In this document: piece by piece, positions 12,982 to 21,003 of the stretch
Numbering within the stretch: position 1 is the stretch's first letter
Layout: the number at the start of each line of letters is the position of its first letter
Origin: a virus
Direction: 5' to 3' (one strand)
Virus record (IMG/VR): IMGVR_UViG_3300005511_000870
Location: 1-40,839 of that record
Length of the DNA: 40,839 bases
Made by a program: the position numbers and the translations under genes
The notes under the pieces: model-generated
What the model was told of the DNA's origin: nothing
Databases searched by the model: none
What the model saw: only the letters and a program-made list of their open reading frames with translations

Positions 12982-13153
12982 GGCGCGACAGGGGAAGCTG
13001 ATGATCCCGCTGAAGCCGACACCGGCCGACTTCCGGTTGGCCGCGGTGCGCGCGCTGGAAAACCCGTGGGAGACGCCCGCCGCGTGCCAGCGCCGCCACG
13101 ATCACTACATGGCCGAGGCCGATCGGCTGGAGCGGGAGAGGCGGCGTGCATAG
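12971..13153 (+). CDS. Small basic replication-region protein
   Basis: 60 residues from a GTG at 12971, overlapping the P-like gene by 11 bases. Sequence VASKARQGKLMIPLKPTPAD, then helical and charged (RHDHYMAEADRLERERRRA). Unknown. Overlaps the next gene by eight bases. Confidence 0.6.
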   Translation: MASKARQGKLMIPLKPTPADFRLAAVRALENPWETPAACQRRHDHYMAEADRLERERRRA

Positions 13154-13517
13154 CTCCGCGCCGCGCCCCAGCGCCTCCGAGGCCGAGCGCATCCAGGCTG
13201 CCAAGGTGGGCCCGTGCATGGCGTGCCTGACCTTGCACCTGCGCGGGGTGCTGGCGGCTGAGCACGTGGTGTACGGCTGCGACTACCAGCACTGCAAGAG
13301 CGGGAACATCCGCCGGGGGCATGCCTTCGGGTTCGCCCTGTGCGTCTGGCACCACCGGCACCAGCCGATGGGCGAACTCTCATTCCGCGAGACTGCAGCC
13401 CGCTACGGTCCAAGCCTGATGGACGGGTCCAGGTTGTTCCACGAGATCTACGGCACAGACGACGAGCTGATCGAGCAGCAGACGGTCGTCATCGAAATGA
13501 GGCAGGCAGCAGCATGA
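13146..13517 (+). CDS. Ref-like RecA-dependent nuclease
   Basis: 123 residues from a GTG at 13146. Residues C24-x2-C27, H40, GHAFGFALCVWHHRHQP (H59, C66, H69, H70) and the helical end GSRLFHEIYGTDDELIEQQ match the Ref family (RecA-dependent nuclease, known from phage P1), a zinc-containing HNH-type fold. P1 Ref cuts single-stranded DNA in RecA filaments or D-loops. Here it probably aids recombination during replication. The first 20 residues are not part of the core. Confidence 0.8.
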   Translation: MHSSAPRPSASEAERIQAAKVGPCMACLTLHLRGVLAAEHVVYGCDYQHCKSGNIRRGHAFGFALCVWHHRHQPMGELSFRETAARYGPSLMDGSRLFHEIYGTDDELIEQQTVVIEMRQAAA

Positions 13518-14032
13518 CCACCAGCATCAAGACCGGCATCGGCGCACGGGTTCGCGCCGTGTTCGAGGGCAGCAGCAGCGAGCACACCGTGGCCGAGGTA
13601 TGCGCCACCTTGGGCATCGAGAACGGCATCAATCGCCGCCGGGTCGCCTGGGCCATCCGCGACCTGGTGAAAGCCGGCTACGTCAGCCAGTCCGGCGAGC
13701 GCCTGCACAGCCGCTACCGGTCCACCGGGAAGGTCCGGACCGAACGCCGCCCCCTGACCCCGGACGAGCAGCGCGAGTATTCGCGCCAGGCCACGCGTCG
13801 CTACCGCACCCGGCATCCGGAGCGGGTGCATGAAGCTGAGCGCGCCCGCCGCCGGCCGGCGAAGGCTCGCCCGGCGGCGCAGCAGCCGCGTGTCGTACCC
13901 GTGGGCCTGCGGGCGGCGAACATGCCGGCACCGGCCAGTCTGGCGCCCGCGGCGCGCGCTGAAACGGTTGAGGAGTTCTTGCGGCGCGGTGGGAACGTGC
14001 AGCGGCTGACCGCGTATTGGGAGGCGGCATGA
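13514..14032 (+). CDS. Winged-helix phage protein
   Basis: 172 residues from the ATG at 13514 (ATGA overlap). Residues 8-60 look like a winged helix (RVRAVFEGSSSEHTVAEVCATLG, then RRRVAWAIRDLVKAGYV). An arginine-rich middle and low-complexity alanine/proline linker lead to a short conserved end (AETVEEFLRRGGNVQRLTAYW). The end segment, with GGxVQRL, is common at the C-terminus of small phage proteins. Probably DNA binding; function unknown. Confidence 0.7.
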   Translation: MTTSIKTGIGARVRAVFEGSSSEHTVAEVCATLGIENGINRRRVAWAIRDLVKAGYVSQSGERLHSRYRSTGKVRTERRPLTPDEQREYSRQATRRYRTRHPERVHEAERARRRPAKARPAAQQPRVVPVGLRAANMPAPASLAPAARAETVEEFLRRGGNVQRLTAYWEAA

Positions 14033-14808
14033 AAGCTGCTGAGGCGAAGCATCATTTCCCCACCGAGGCGGCGCTCTGCGAGGTTTTCATTCGCGACATG
14101 CACTCGGTGGAGGGTTGGACGTGTTACCCGGAGACGGCCGGCTTCGACATTCTGGCCACGCACACGACCGGTCGGCAGATCGGCGTGGAGGCCAAGCTGC
14201 AGCTCAATGCGAAGGTCGCGGACCAGATCCTGCCGAGCGACTACGCGGCGGCATATGAGCGCGAAGGGCCTGATCACCGGGTGGTAATCGTGGCCTGCAT
14301 TACCGACGCCAGTGCAGGCATCGCGCGCATGTTGAAGTTGCTCGGCGTCACGGTCTGGGTGCCCCGGTATGGCGTGGACGGGCCGCACTTCGGGCTTGCC
14401 GGCGAACTGCATTGCGAGGCCGCAGCGTCCGACCTAGATCGCCGATGGAGAGATGTCGCGCTGGGCCACGTGCTCTACGACTGGAACCCGGTGCAGCGCT
14501 GCGCATTGCCCGACATGGTGCCCGACGTTCCCGCGGGCGTGCCTGCGCCTGTGCGGTGGACGCCATGGAAGGCTGGAGCGTTACGCGTGCTGGCTCTGCT
14601 GAACCTGCACGGCCGCATTACCGCCAAAGAGATCGCTGCCCAGGGGATCAGCCCAAGCATCTGGACGCAGCAGTGGCTCGCCCGCGCGCCTGAGGCTGGC
14701 TTCTGGCTGCCGACGGCGAAGACTCCCTTCCGGCTGATCGAGCAGCACCCGGCGGAGTACGCCGCCGCGATGTCGGAGGTTGCGGGGACGGAGGGTGCAT
14801 GCTCCTGA
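14029..14808 (+). CDS. PD-(D/E)XK nuclease-like protein with C-terminal helix-turn-helix
   Basis: 259 residues from the ATG at 14029 (ATGA overlap). The N-terminal 130 residues have the PD-(D/E)XK pattern: E16, D40 (TAGFDILATH) and E54-A-K56 (IGVEAKLQLN), with the following VVIVACIT strand. A middle section follows, then a winged-helix-like C-terminus (VLALLNLHGRITAKEIAAQGISPSIW, about 190-225). The combination suggests a DNA nuclease or a nuclease-derived DNA-binding protein. Its place between winged-helix and RusA genes points to recombination or replication. No named family recognised. Confidence 0.7.
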   Translation: MKAAEAKHHFPTEAALCEVFIRDMHSVEGWTCYPETAGFDILATHTTGRQIGVEAKLQLNAKVADQILPSDYAAAYEREGPDHRVVIVACITDASAGIARMLKLLGVTVWVPRYGVDGPHFGLAGELHCEAAASDLDRRWRDVALGHVLYDWNPVQRCALPDMVPDVPAGVPAPVRWTPWKAGALRVLALLNLHGRITAKEIAAQGISPSIWTQQWLARAPEAGFWLPTAKTPFRLIEQHPAEYAAAMSEVAGTEGACS

Positions 14809-15170
14809 CCGTGACGTTGCCGTGGCCGGACCGGCTCCTCCATCCCAACGCCCGCACTCACTGGGGCCGGAAGGCGGGGGCGACGAAGGCGGCCCGCGAA
14901 ATGGCGATGGCGCTCGCCTTGCAGGCCGGCTGGCGGCGCGCGCTGGTGCCGGAGGGGCGGCTGGACCTATGGGTGGACTTCTACCCGCCGGACCGCCGCC
15001 GGCGCGACGACGACGGGATGCTGGCCAGCTTCAAGGCGGCCCGCGATGGTCTGGCCCAGGCCTTGGGGATCGACGACAGCCGGTTCTACAGCCACCCGCG
15101 CCTGCTGGACGAGGTGCGCCCCGGCGGCGAGATCTGCGTGCGGATCACGGCAGCGGGGGATCGCCCATGA
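14799..15170 (+). CDS. rusA: RusA-type Holliday junction resolvase
   Basis: 123 residues from the ATG at 14799, overlapping the previous gene by 10 bases. Typical RusA features: LPWPDRLLHPNARTHWG at the start, then the acidic cluster RRDDDGMLASFKAARDGL (D70-D72 region) and GIDDSRFYSHP carrying the second acidic pair. It should resolve four-way junctions made by recombination or replication fork reversal before packaging. Length is normal for the family. Confidence 0.9.
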   Translation: MLLTVTLPWPDRLLHPNARTHWGRKAGATKAAREMAMALALQAGWRRALVPEGRLDLWVDFYPPDRRRRDDDGMLASFKAARDGLAQALGIDDSRFYSHPRLLDEVRPGGEICVRITAAGDRP

Positions 15171-15385
15171 AACCAGGGTTCATGGGCGAGGTGGGTGGCC
15201 CACGCACGTCCATCATCGCGGGCGCTGAGCTGGCTTTCCGGCTGGCCGACGCCTACCCGGTGCGTGTCCCGGCGCCGCAGGAGCTGATGGATCGGTGGGG
15301 GATGACTAGGTCAACGGCCTACCGCTGGGTGCGAACGATGAAACAGGCCAGAGGGCTGCTGATGGAGGGACGAGGCGATGGCTGA
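15167..15385 (+). CDS. Small helix-turn-helix protein
   Basis: 72 residues from the ATG at 15167 (ATGA overlap). Central helix-turn-helix (VPAPQELMDRWGMTRSTAYRWVRTMKQARG, split at about residues 35-65) with the MTRSTAYRW recognition helix. The N-terminus (GPRTSIIAGAELAFRLADAY) may be a dimer element. Probably a small regulator; target unknown. Confidence 0.7.
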   Translation: MKPGFMGEVGGPRTSIIAGAELAFRLADAYPVRVPAPQELMDRWGMTRSTAYRWVRTMKQARGLLMEGRGDG

Positions 15386-16085
15386 TGTGCGGGAACTGCT
15401 GGCGCGGCTCAACCCGCAGACGATCAAGTTCGACATCGGCATGGGCGGGGGAGCGCCGGCGTTGACCAACCAGGACATCGCGGCGGCGTTAGCCATGGTG
15501 CCACCCGGCCTGGGGCGGGAGGTGATGGAGGCCTGCTGGTGGCCGGACGGTGCCCTGCTCCGTCGCCGCGCACTCAGGGACGCTGTTCTGGCGGCGGTTA
15601 TGCCTGAGCTGATGCGCCAAGCTGAGCGCTTGGCGGAGGCTCACCTGAACCTGCAGCTGGCAGAAGCTGCCGTCACATGGTCCCGGGGGCAAAAGACCGT
15701 GGAGCAGTCCAGGGAGATCGAGAGCTGCCGAGGTCGCCTAGTCTCAATTCGTGCGACCACCTGGCCAAAGAATACGGTCGAGCATCTTCCTTTGCTGGTC
15801 TCGGCGATCATCGCGGAGCTGGCAGGGGACGCTCGATGCCCTTCTTGCGAGGGCAGGACTACCGTAGTGGTGGGTGAGCTCGTGAAGAGCTGCGCAAACT
15901 GCGGTGGGAGTGGCATAGAGCCAAGGCCGGATCGCCGCCGGGCTCTGGCGATCCAGTGTGATCCGTCCGATTACCTCAAGAGGTGGAAGCAGGTGTACGA
16001 ATGGCTGTTTACGACCATGGCCTCCAAAAGCAGCCAGGCCGCAGCGTCACTCGCCAGGGCGCTTGGACGGGACGAGGCAGCATAG
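15378..16085 (+). CDS. Q-like late antitermination protein (zinc ribbon)
   Basis: 235 residues from the ATG at 15378, overlapping the previous gene by eight bases. A helical N-terminal part is followed by a zinc-ribbon CPSC...CANC (C154, C157, C172, C175; DnaJ-like GGSG), then a helical end with DYLKRWKQVYEWLFTTM. Zinc-binding Q proteins of phages 21/82 have a similar pattern, and the gene holds the Q position, just before a terminator and the lysis genes. Assignment is by domain pattern and position; the overall sequence is not obviously similar to a known Q. Confidence 0.6.
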   Translation: MADVRELLARLNPQTIKFDIGMGGGAPALTNQDIAAALAMVPPGLGREVMEACWWPDGALLRRRALRDAVLAAVMPELMRQAERLAEAHLNLQLAEAAVTWSRGQKTVEQSREIESCRGRLVSIRATTWPKNTVEHLPLLVSAIIAELAGDARCPSCEGRTTVVVGELVKSCANCGGSGIEPRPDRRRALAIQCDPSDYLKRWKQVYEWLFTTMASKSSQAAASLARALGRDEAA

Positions 16086-16603
16086 TGGCTGGCCCCGTGC
16101 TAGGCCAGGTCAGATATCGAGCTGATAGGCGGTGGCGTCAGGACCGGCCCTGCGACGTCTATGTCCTATTGGCCCGCGACGGCGATGGGCCCATGTATGT
16201 GAAGGTCGGGATGAGCCGATCGCCCGAATCGCGGCTGCTGAGCATCCAGACAGGTTGCCCGATCAAGCTCGTGCGCGCGCTGGCCTTCACCTGCGGGAAC
16301 GATGCAATCGCGCGCGCTGCAGAGCGCGCATTCCACCTCCACCTGGCCGAACATCGGTCCTCAGGGGAATGGTTTCGTTTCCAGTGGGGGCAGGATGCGA
16401 AGGCGATACTGCAAGACGCGATAGATCAGCTGATGGTGGACGCTCAGGCCTCTGCGTTGCGCGACATTGACCTGGGTGGCCTTCGTCGGGCTGCCGCTAC
16501 GGACGCAGCTGCACGCCAGAAGGCAGTCGAAAAGGAGTTGTTCCGGCGGGCCAATAAGCAGCGAATGAGTGTGGAGTTGCGCGCTCCATATCCTGAGCCC
16601 TAA
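16085..16603 (+). CDS. GIY-YIG-like protein (T5orf172/Mug113 type)
   Basis: 172 residues from a GTG at 16085 sharing one base with the previous stop (TAGTG). Residues 22-110 show the GIY-YIG-like core: DVYVLLARDGDGPMYVKVGM, then SPESRLLSIQTGCP and a helix AIARAAERAFHLHLAEHR, SGEWF. That fits the T5orf172/Mug113 branch. The C-terminal 50 residues are a charged helix. Could be a nuclease or an inactive relative. A terminator follows 25 bases after the stop. Confidence 0.75.
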   Translation: MAGPVLGQVRYRADRRWRQDRPCDVYVLLARDGDGPMYVKVGMSRSPESRLLSIQTGCPIKLVRALAFTCGNDAIARAAERAFHLHLAEHRSSGEWFRFQWGQDAKAILQDAIDQLMVDAQASALRDIDLGGLRRAAATDAAARQKAVEKELFRRANKQRMSVELRAPYPEP

Positions 16604-16627
16604 TTTACTACCATCGCACGCGATCCC

Positions 16628-16658
16628 AGCCCCGGCCGACCAGCCGGGGCTTTTCTTT
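16628..16658 (+). terminator. Rho-independent terminator before the lysis cassette
   Basis: Perfect nine-base stem AGCCCCGGC/GCCGGGGCT (16628-16636 and 16643-16651) with a six-base loop, followed by TTTCTTT. It closes the early-right transcript and is the kind of barrier a Q-type antiterminator would have to overcome before the lysis genes. Confidence 0.85.
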
Positions 16659-16727
16659 GCCCGGTCCCTCGCCAGACCAATCATCGAGTCCGCTGGACCG
16701 TGGACCGGGCGCCTAATGGAGCAATGC

Positions 16728-17213
16728 ATGGCGGCCATCACGCCCGAACAAGCAGGTGGCCGGAACGTCGTGGCGTTCCTGGACATGCTGGCCTGGTCCG
16801 AGGGGACCGACAACGGCAAGCAGCCGACGAACGACCGGGGTTACGACGTCCTTGTCGGTGGCGGGCTGTTCCGCGGCTATGCCGACCATCCGCGCGCGCT
16901 GGTTAACCTGCCGAAGCTCAAGATCCAGTCCACCGCCGCCGGCCGGTACCAGCTGCTGCAGCGCTACTGGGACGCGTACCGGAAGACCTTGCGGCTGGCT
17001 GACTTCTCGCCGCTCAGCCAAGACTTGGTCGCCCTGCAGCAGATCCGAGAGCGCGGCGCGTTGCCCCTGGTCCAAGCCGGAAAGGTCCCGGAGGCCATCT
17101 CGAAGGTGAAGAACATCTGGGCCAGCCTGCCGGGGGCCGGCTATGGCCAGCACGAGCGCGAGCCGGAGGACCTGCTGGCTGTGTACCGGCAGAAGGGAGG
17201 GGAGACCGCATGA
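16728..17213 (+). CDS. Endolysin, lambda R-like lytic transglycosylase
   Basis: 161 residues from the ATG at 16728, chosen because GGAG lies seven bases upstream; an ATG at 16716 is also in frame. The sequence (FLDMLAWSEGTDNGKQPTND, split; KIQSTAAGRYQLLQRYWDAYRK; DFSPLSQDLVALQQI) is that of the lambda R / phage lysozyme-like transglycosylases, with catalytic E25 in AWSEGTD and an intact AAGRYQ motif. No signal peptide, so it should need a holin for release. Normal length for the family (lambda R, 158). Confidence 0.92.
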   Translation: MAAITPEQAGGRNVVAFLDMLAWSEGTDNGKQPTNDRGYDVLVGGGLFRGYADHPRALVNLPKLKIQSTAAGRYQLLQRYWDAYRKTLRLADFSPLSQDLVALQQIRERGALPLVQAGKVPEAISKVKNIWASLPGAGYGQHEREPEDLLAVYRQKGGETA

Positions 17214-17536
17214 GCGACATGCAGGAGACCGCGCCCTGGTGGATGGCCGGCGGCTTGGCCGCCTTCTGGGTGGTCCGGGAGACGTGGGGCGCACTGCTTG
17301 CGCGCAAGAAGGAGCGGACCGAAACCGACGCCAACATCGACCTGCTCACCGGCCTTGTCGAGCGGGTGAAGAGCCTCGAAACCTCGCAGACGGCGCTGGG
17401 CGAGCGCATCGAGGTCGAAGTGAAGCTGCGGATGCAGGCTCAGGAGGAGGCGCACCGCCTCCGCCTGCGCGTGATGTCCCTTGAATCCGCCATGCGCCAA
17501 GTCGGCGCGGTCATCCCACCGGAGCCATCCCCGTGA
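17210..17536 (+). CDS. Single-helix coiled-coil membrane protein of the lysis cassette
   Basis: 108 residues from the ATG at 17210 (ATGA overlap with the endolysin). One hydrophobic segment at residues 10-29 (WWMAGGLAAFWVVRETWGAL), then a basic turn and a long coiled coil (LTGLVERVKSLETSQTALGERIE). It may be a holin regulator or atypical holin, and resembles DUF2730-type proteins of other phages in design only. Function is inferred from its place between endolysin and spanin genes. Confidence 0.7.
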   Translation: MSDMQETAPWWMAGGLAAFWVVRETWGALLARKKERTETDANIDLLTGLVERVKSLETSQTALGERIEVEVKLRMQAQEEAHRLRLRVMSLESAMRQVGAVIPPEPSP

Positions 17537-18009
17537 ACCGAATCCTGATCGCGGTCGTCGCCTTCGCATTGTGGTCCGCGGCTGCCTTCGGGGCCGGCTG
17601 GGCCTGGCGCGGGGACCGCGCCGAGAAGGCAGAGAGCGCCAACCGGGCCGGCCTCGCTGCAGCGGCCGTGGAACAGGTCCAGCAAACCCGGACCGTCGAG
17701 CACAACCAGGCGGCCACCCTGGCCGACATCGGAGCCAAGCATGAAGAAGATCGCCGGGCAGCCGAGGCTGTCCCTGACGCTGTGGTCGCTGACCTGCGCG
17801 CTGGCAATCTCCAGCTGCGCGACGACCTCGCCACCTGCAGCACCGCCCGCCTGTCCGAAGCTGTCGCCGGCACCGTCGAACGTGATGCGGGCGCCCAGCT
17901 CCGAGGCGAGGTTGCGGGAGCTATTGTTCGCGCCGGCCGTGACGCCGACGACCAGCTCCGTGCCTGCCAGGCCGTGGTCCTCGCAGACCGTGCCGAGGTG
18001 AGTCCGTGA
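17533..18009 (+). CDS. Rz-like inner-membrane spanin
   Basis: 158 residues from a GTG at 17533 (overlap with the previous stop). An N-terminal membrane anchor (residues 3-24, ILIAVVAFALWSAAAFGAGWAW) is followed by a long periplasmic helical region rich in alanine, with two cysteines (C108 and C152 region). This is the i-spanin design, which with the nested lipoprotein gene joins the inner and outer membrane in the last step of lysis. Confidence 0.85.
   Translation: MNRILIAVVAFALWSAAAFGAGWAWRGDRAEKAESANRAGLAAAAVEQVQQTRTVEHNQAATLADIGAKHEEDRRAAEAVPDAVVADLRAGNLQLRDDLATCSTARLSEAVAGTVERDAGAQLRGEVAGAIVRAGRDADDQLRACQAVVLADRAEVSP
17741..18001 (+). CDS. Rz1-like outer-membrane lipoprotein spanin, nested in Rz
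   Basis: 86 residues from the ATG at 17741, entirely inside the Rz gene in the +1 frame. Signal peptide and lipobox: LTLWSLTCALAISSC with lipidated C26 (I-S-S-C). Proline-rich mature part (ATTSPPAAPPACPKLSPAP), the hallmark of Rz1. Acts with the Rz-like protein to fuse the envelope. The nested arrangement is classic for lambda-type spanins. Confidence 0.85.
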   Translation: MKKIAGQPRLSLTLWSLTCALAISSCATTSPPAAPPACPKLSPAPSNVMRAPSSEARLRELLFAPAVTPTTSSVPARPWSSQTVPR

Positions 18010-18179
18010 CCCTTGGCCTCCCGCAGTTCATCTACTTGGGCCTGACGCTGGTGGCGCTGGGTATCGAGATCGCCCGGCATGGCGAGCCGAAGAAGCCGGG
18101 CAAGCACAACGCCGTTGCGGCCCTGATCTCAGGCAGCCTGCTGGTCGGCCTGCTGTACTGGGGCGGGTTCTTCGGCTGA
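18006..18179 (+). CDS. Two-helix small membrane protein, holin candidate
   Basis: 57 residues from a GTG at 18006 that overlaps the Rz stop (GTGA). Two transmembrane helices (FIYLGLTLVALGIEIA and AVAALISGSLLVGLLYWGGFF) are joined by a basic loop (RHGEPKKPGKHN). The size and design fit a class II holin, and no other obvious holin is present, although the gene follows the spanins rather than preceding the endolysin. It ends in TGATG with the next start. Confidence 0.65.
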   Translation: MTLGLPQFIYLGLTLVALGIEIARHGEPKKPGKHNAVAALISGSLLVGLLYWGGFFG

Positions 18180-18385
18180 TGGTGCCGCCCCCGCCCAGGA
18201 CCGGCCTCACCGTGGGCACGGTCGCCGCAGCCGATGAGGCGATCCGGCTGCTGAAGCGCATCCGCAAGGAGCGCTGTGCCTCCGTACGCGCTGCCCTGCT
18301 GTCGGCAGTAGAGCAGTTGGTGGATGGGATGGTGTCCGCCGAGCAGCACATGAGCAGCGGCAGCTGGCCGCCCGGTGCGGACTGA
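18179..18385 (+). CDS. Small helical protein between lysis and packaging genes
   Basis: 68 residues from the ATG at 18179 (TGATG). Proline-rich start (MVPPPPRTGL), then helical (AADEAIRLLKRIRKERCASVRAALLSAVEQLVDGM, split). No recognised domain. Coupled to both neighbours by one-base overlaps. Confidence 0.65.
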   Translation: MVPPPPRTGLTVGTVAAADEAIRLLKRIRKERCASVRAALLSAVEQLVDGMVSAEQHMSSGSWPPGAD

Positions 18386-18816
18386 TGGCCCGCCTGCACA
18401 CCGTGCCCTCGCGCTTGGCGCAGGTGCCCAGCCGGTTGGCAACGGTCAACTCGGACAGCTGGAGGGCAGGGAAGCAGGGCAGCACGGCACGTGGCTACGG
18501 CTACCGTTGGCAGCAGTACCGCCTGCGCTACCTGGCGCAGCACCCGCTCTGCGTGATGTGCGAGACCGATGGCCGGGTGGAGGGCGCCGTGGTGGTGGAT
18601 CACATCGTCCCCCATGAGGGAGACCAAGCCCTGTTCTGGGCTGCGGCGAACCACCAAGCCCTCTGCAAGGCATGCCACGACGGCACGAAGCAGCGGCAGG
18701 AGGCAGCAGACCGCGCGACAGGGCGTGCCGCCACGGGCCGCCTGCGGGCAACCAGCACTACCCCGCGAACCCCTACGGGGGGGCGGTCGAAAGTACGGAA
18801 TCCGTCAGAAAGCTAG
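18385..18816 (+). CDS. HNH endonuclease next to the terminase genes
   Basis: 143 residues from the ATG at 18385. Zinc ligands CVMC (C56/C59) and CKAC (C94/C97), catalytic DHI (D72/H73), and N89 and H98 form a complete HNH fold. The sequence GSTARGYGYRWQQYR before it is typical of phage HNH proteins located beside terminase small subunits. In HK97-like phages this nuclease stimulates terminase and is needed for head morphogenesis. The low-complexity C-terminus overlaps a G-rich tract discussed as a possible cos region. Confidence 0.88.
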   Translation: MARLHTVPSRLAQVPSRLATVNSDSWRAGKQGSTARGYGYRWQQYRLRYLAQHPLCVMCETDGRVEGAVVVDHIVPHEGDQALFWAAANHQALCKACHDGTKQRQEAADRATGRAATGRLRATSTTPRTPTGGRSKVRNPSES

Positions 18817-18872
18817 ACCGGCTGTCCTCTCATGCAGAGAAAAAATCCCCATTTCGGTGAGGCAATCAGCAA

Positions 18873-19301
18873 ATGGCAGGCGTGAAGGGCAAGAGCGGTG
18901 GCCCGCGGAAGAACGCAGGTGGCGCAAGGCCCGGCGCCGGTCGAAAGCCCAAAGTGGCGCTCCCCGAAAAGGCCAAGAAATCAGCAAATGCGCCGCGGGC
19001 GCGGAAGAGTCCAGCCGCGGTGCAGGTAACGCTTGAGGCTCAGCCCGCCGGAGGCGCGTTGAAGCGTTCGAAGGCGCATCCGGTCGAGCAGGACGATCAG
19101 GACATGCTCTCGCTGCTGCAGAACATCGCCTTGGGCCGAACCCAGGCGACTGCCATCCAGGTGAAGGCGGCAGTGGCCGCCGTGCAGTACACACACGCCA
19201 AGAAGGGTGAGGGCGGGAAGAAGGAAGAGCGGCAGAAGGCTGCGGAGAAGGTCGGCGGTCGATTCGCGCCCACCGCCCCGCCGCGGATGCGGATGAACTG
19301 A
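18873..19301 (+). CDS. terS: Terminase small subunit
   Basis: 142 residues from the ATG at 18873. Begins with the GPRKNAGGARPGAGRKPK-type basic segment usual in phage small terminases, followed by a low-complexity linker and a helical domain (DMLSLLQNIALGRTQATAIQVKAAVAAVQYTH, split at residues 76-107). It should recognise the packaging site and recruit the large subunit encoded two bases downstream. Confidence 0.88.
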   Translation: MAGVKGKSGGPRKNAGGARPGAGRKPKVALPEKAKKSANAPRARKSPAAVQVTLEAQPAGGALKRSKAHPVEQDDQDMLSLLQNIALGRTQATAIQVKAAVAAVQYTHAKKGEGGKKEERQKAAEKVGGRFAPTAPPRMRMN

Positions 19302-19302
19302 G

Positions 19303-21003
19303 GTGACCCCGGCTTACACCACGGCCTGCCCCGACTGGGCGGCGCGGCTGCGCGCGGGCGCATCGATCATCCCGATGCCGATCTTCCCGGAGCGCGCAGA
19401 GGAAGCGCTCCGGGTGTTCAAGCAGCTTCGGATCGTGGACGCGCCGGGCAGTCCGACCTTCGGCGAGGCCTGCGAGCAGTGGGTCTTCGACTTCGTAGCC
19501 GCCATCTTCGGCGCCTACGACGCCGAGACCGGCCGCCGGCTGATCCGCGAAGTGCTGATGCTGATTCCGAAGAAGAACAGCAAGTCCACGCTCGCGGCCG
19601 GCATCATGGTGACGGCGATGATCCTCAACTGGCGGATGTCCGCCGAGATGATCATCCTGGCGCCGACGATCAAGATCGCCAACAACGCCTTCGCACCGGC
19701 CCGCGACATGATCAAGGCCGACGATGAGCTCGTTGAGCTCTTCCAGGTGCAGGACCACATCCGGACCATCACCCACCGGCTGACGAAGGCGACGCTGACG
19801 GTACTGGCCGCCGACAGCGACACGGTAGGCGGCAACAAAGCCAGCTGGGTGCTAATCGACGAGGAATGGCTGTTCGGCAAGAGGGGCAACAGCGACTCCA
19901 TGTTCCGCGAGGCGGTGGGCGGCCTGACATCGCGGCCGGAAGGAATCGTGATCAAGCTGAGCACCCAGTCGGACGAGCCACCGGCCGGGGTGTTCAAGGC
20001 GGACCTGCAGCGCATGCGCGCGATCCGCGACGGGCTCATCACTGATGCGACCTCGCTTCCTGTCCTGTACGAACATCCACCGGAGATGGTCGAAGCAGGC
20101 GAGCACCTCAAGCTGGAAAATCTGCGCCTGGTGAACCCCAACTACGGGGTCTCAGTAGATGCCGAATACCTGCGTCGCGAGTACGAGAAGGCTGATCAGG
20201 AGGGGGAGCATGCCCTCCGCGGCTTCTTGGCCAAGCATGGCAACGTCGAGGTGGGCCAGAACCTGCGATCGGATCGCTGGGCCGGCGCAGACTTCTGGCA
20301 GGCCCGCGCCGAAGCGGCACTGTCGCTCGACGAACTGATCGAACGCTGCGAAGTAGTCACGGTGGGCATCGACGGCGGCGGCTTGGATGACCTACTCGGA
20401 TTGGCCGCGGTGGGCCGGGAGCGCGAGACGCGCCGCTGGCTTGCCTGGTGCCATGCCTGGGCGCACGAGATCGTGTTGGACCGGCGGAAGGATGTGGTGT
20501 CCAACCTCCGCGATTTTGAGCGAGACGGCGACCTGACCATCGTCAAGTTGCCGGGCCTGGACGTGCAGCAGGTCGCGGACGCGATATCCCAGATCAAGGA
20601 CGCCGGTCTACTGCCTGATGAGCATGCGGTGGGCGTCGACCCGGCGGGCATTGGCGCAATCGTCGACGAGCTCACTACCGAAGACCGCGGGCTAGATATC
20701 AAGCAGATCGTGGCGGTGTCGCAAGGCTGGAAGCTCAACGGCGCGATCAAGACGGCCGAGCGCGCGCTGGCCGGCGGCAGTCTGGTTCACGGCGGCCAGC
20801 CCCTGATGGCCTGGTGTGTCGGCAACGCCAAGGTCGTCGCCACCGGCAATGCCATCACGATCACCAAGCAGGTCAGCGGGTCCGCAAAGATTGACCCGCT
20901 GATGGCGCTGTTCAACGCCGTGTCGCTCATGGCGCTCAACCCTGAAGGACAAGGCTGTATGGACGACTGGCTCAGCAACCCGGTGAGGGCAGGCCGCGCA
21001 TGA
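19303..21003 (+). CDS. terL: Terminase large subunit
   Basis: 566 residues from a GTG at 19303. ATPase part: Walker A-like PKKNSKST (residues 89-96), Walker B LIDEE (184-188), and the coupling motif region (KLSTQSD). Nuclease part with acidic residues in GIDGGGLDDLLGLAAVG and GVDPAGIGAIVDEL. Typical HK97-type (Terminase_1-like) packaging motor that pumps DNA into the prohead and cuts it. It overlaps the portal gene by four bases. Confidence 0.95.
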   Translation: MTPAYTTACPDWAARLRAGASIIPMPIFPERAEEALRVFKQLRIVDAPGSPTFGEACEQWVFDFVAAIFGAYDAETGRRLIREVLMLIPKKNSKSTLAAGIMVTAMILNWRMSAEMIILAPTIKIANNAFAPARDMIKADDELVELFQVQDHIRTITHRLTKATLTVLAADSDTVGGNKASWVLIDEEWLFGKRGNSDSMFREAVGGLTSRPEGIVIKLSTQSDEPPAGVFKADLQRMRAIRDGLITDATSLPVLYEHPPEMVEAGEHLKLENLRLVNPNYGVSVDAEYLRREYEKADQEGEHALRGFLAKHGNVEVGQNLRSDRWAGADFWQARAEAALSLDELIERCEVVTVGIDGGGLDDLLGLAAVGRERETRRWLAWCHAWAHEIVLDRRKDVVSNLRDFERDGDLTIVKLPGLDVQQVADAISQIKDAGLLPDEHAVGVDPAGIGAIVDELTTEDRGLDIKQIVAVSQGWKLNGAIKTAERALAGGSLVHGGQPLMAWCVGNAKVVATGNAITITKQVSGSAKIDPLMALFNAVSLMALNPEGQGCMDDWLSNPVRAGRA

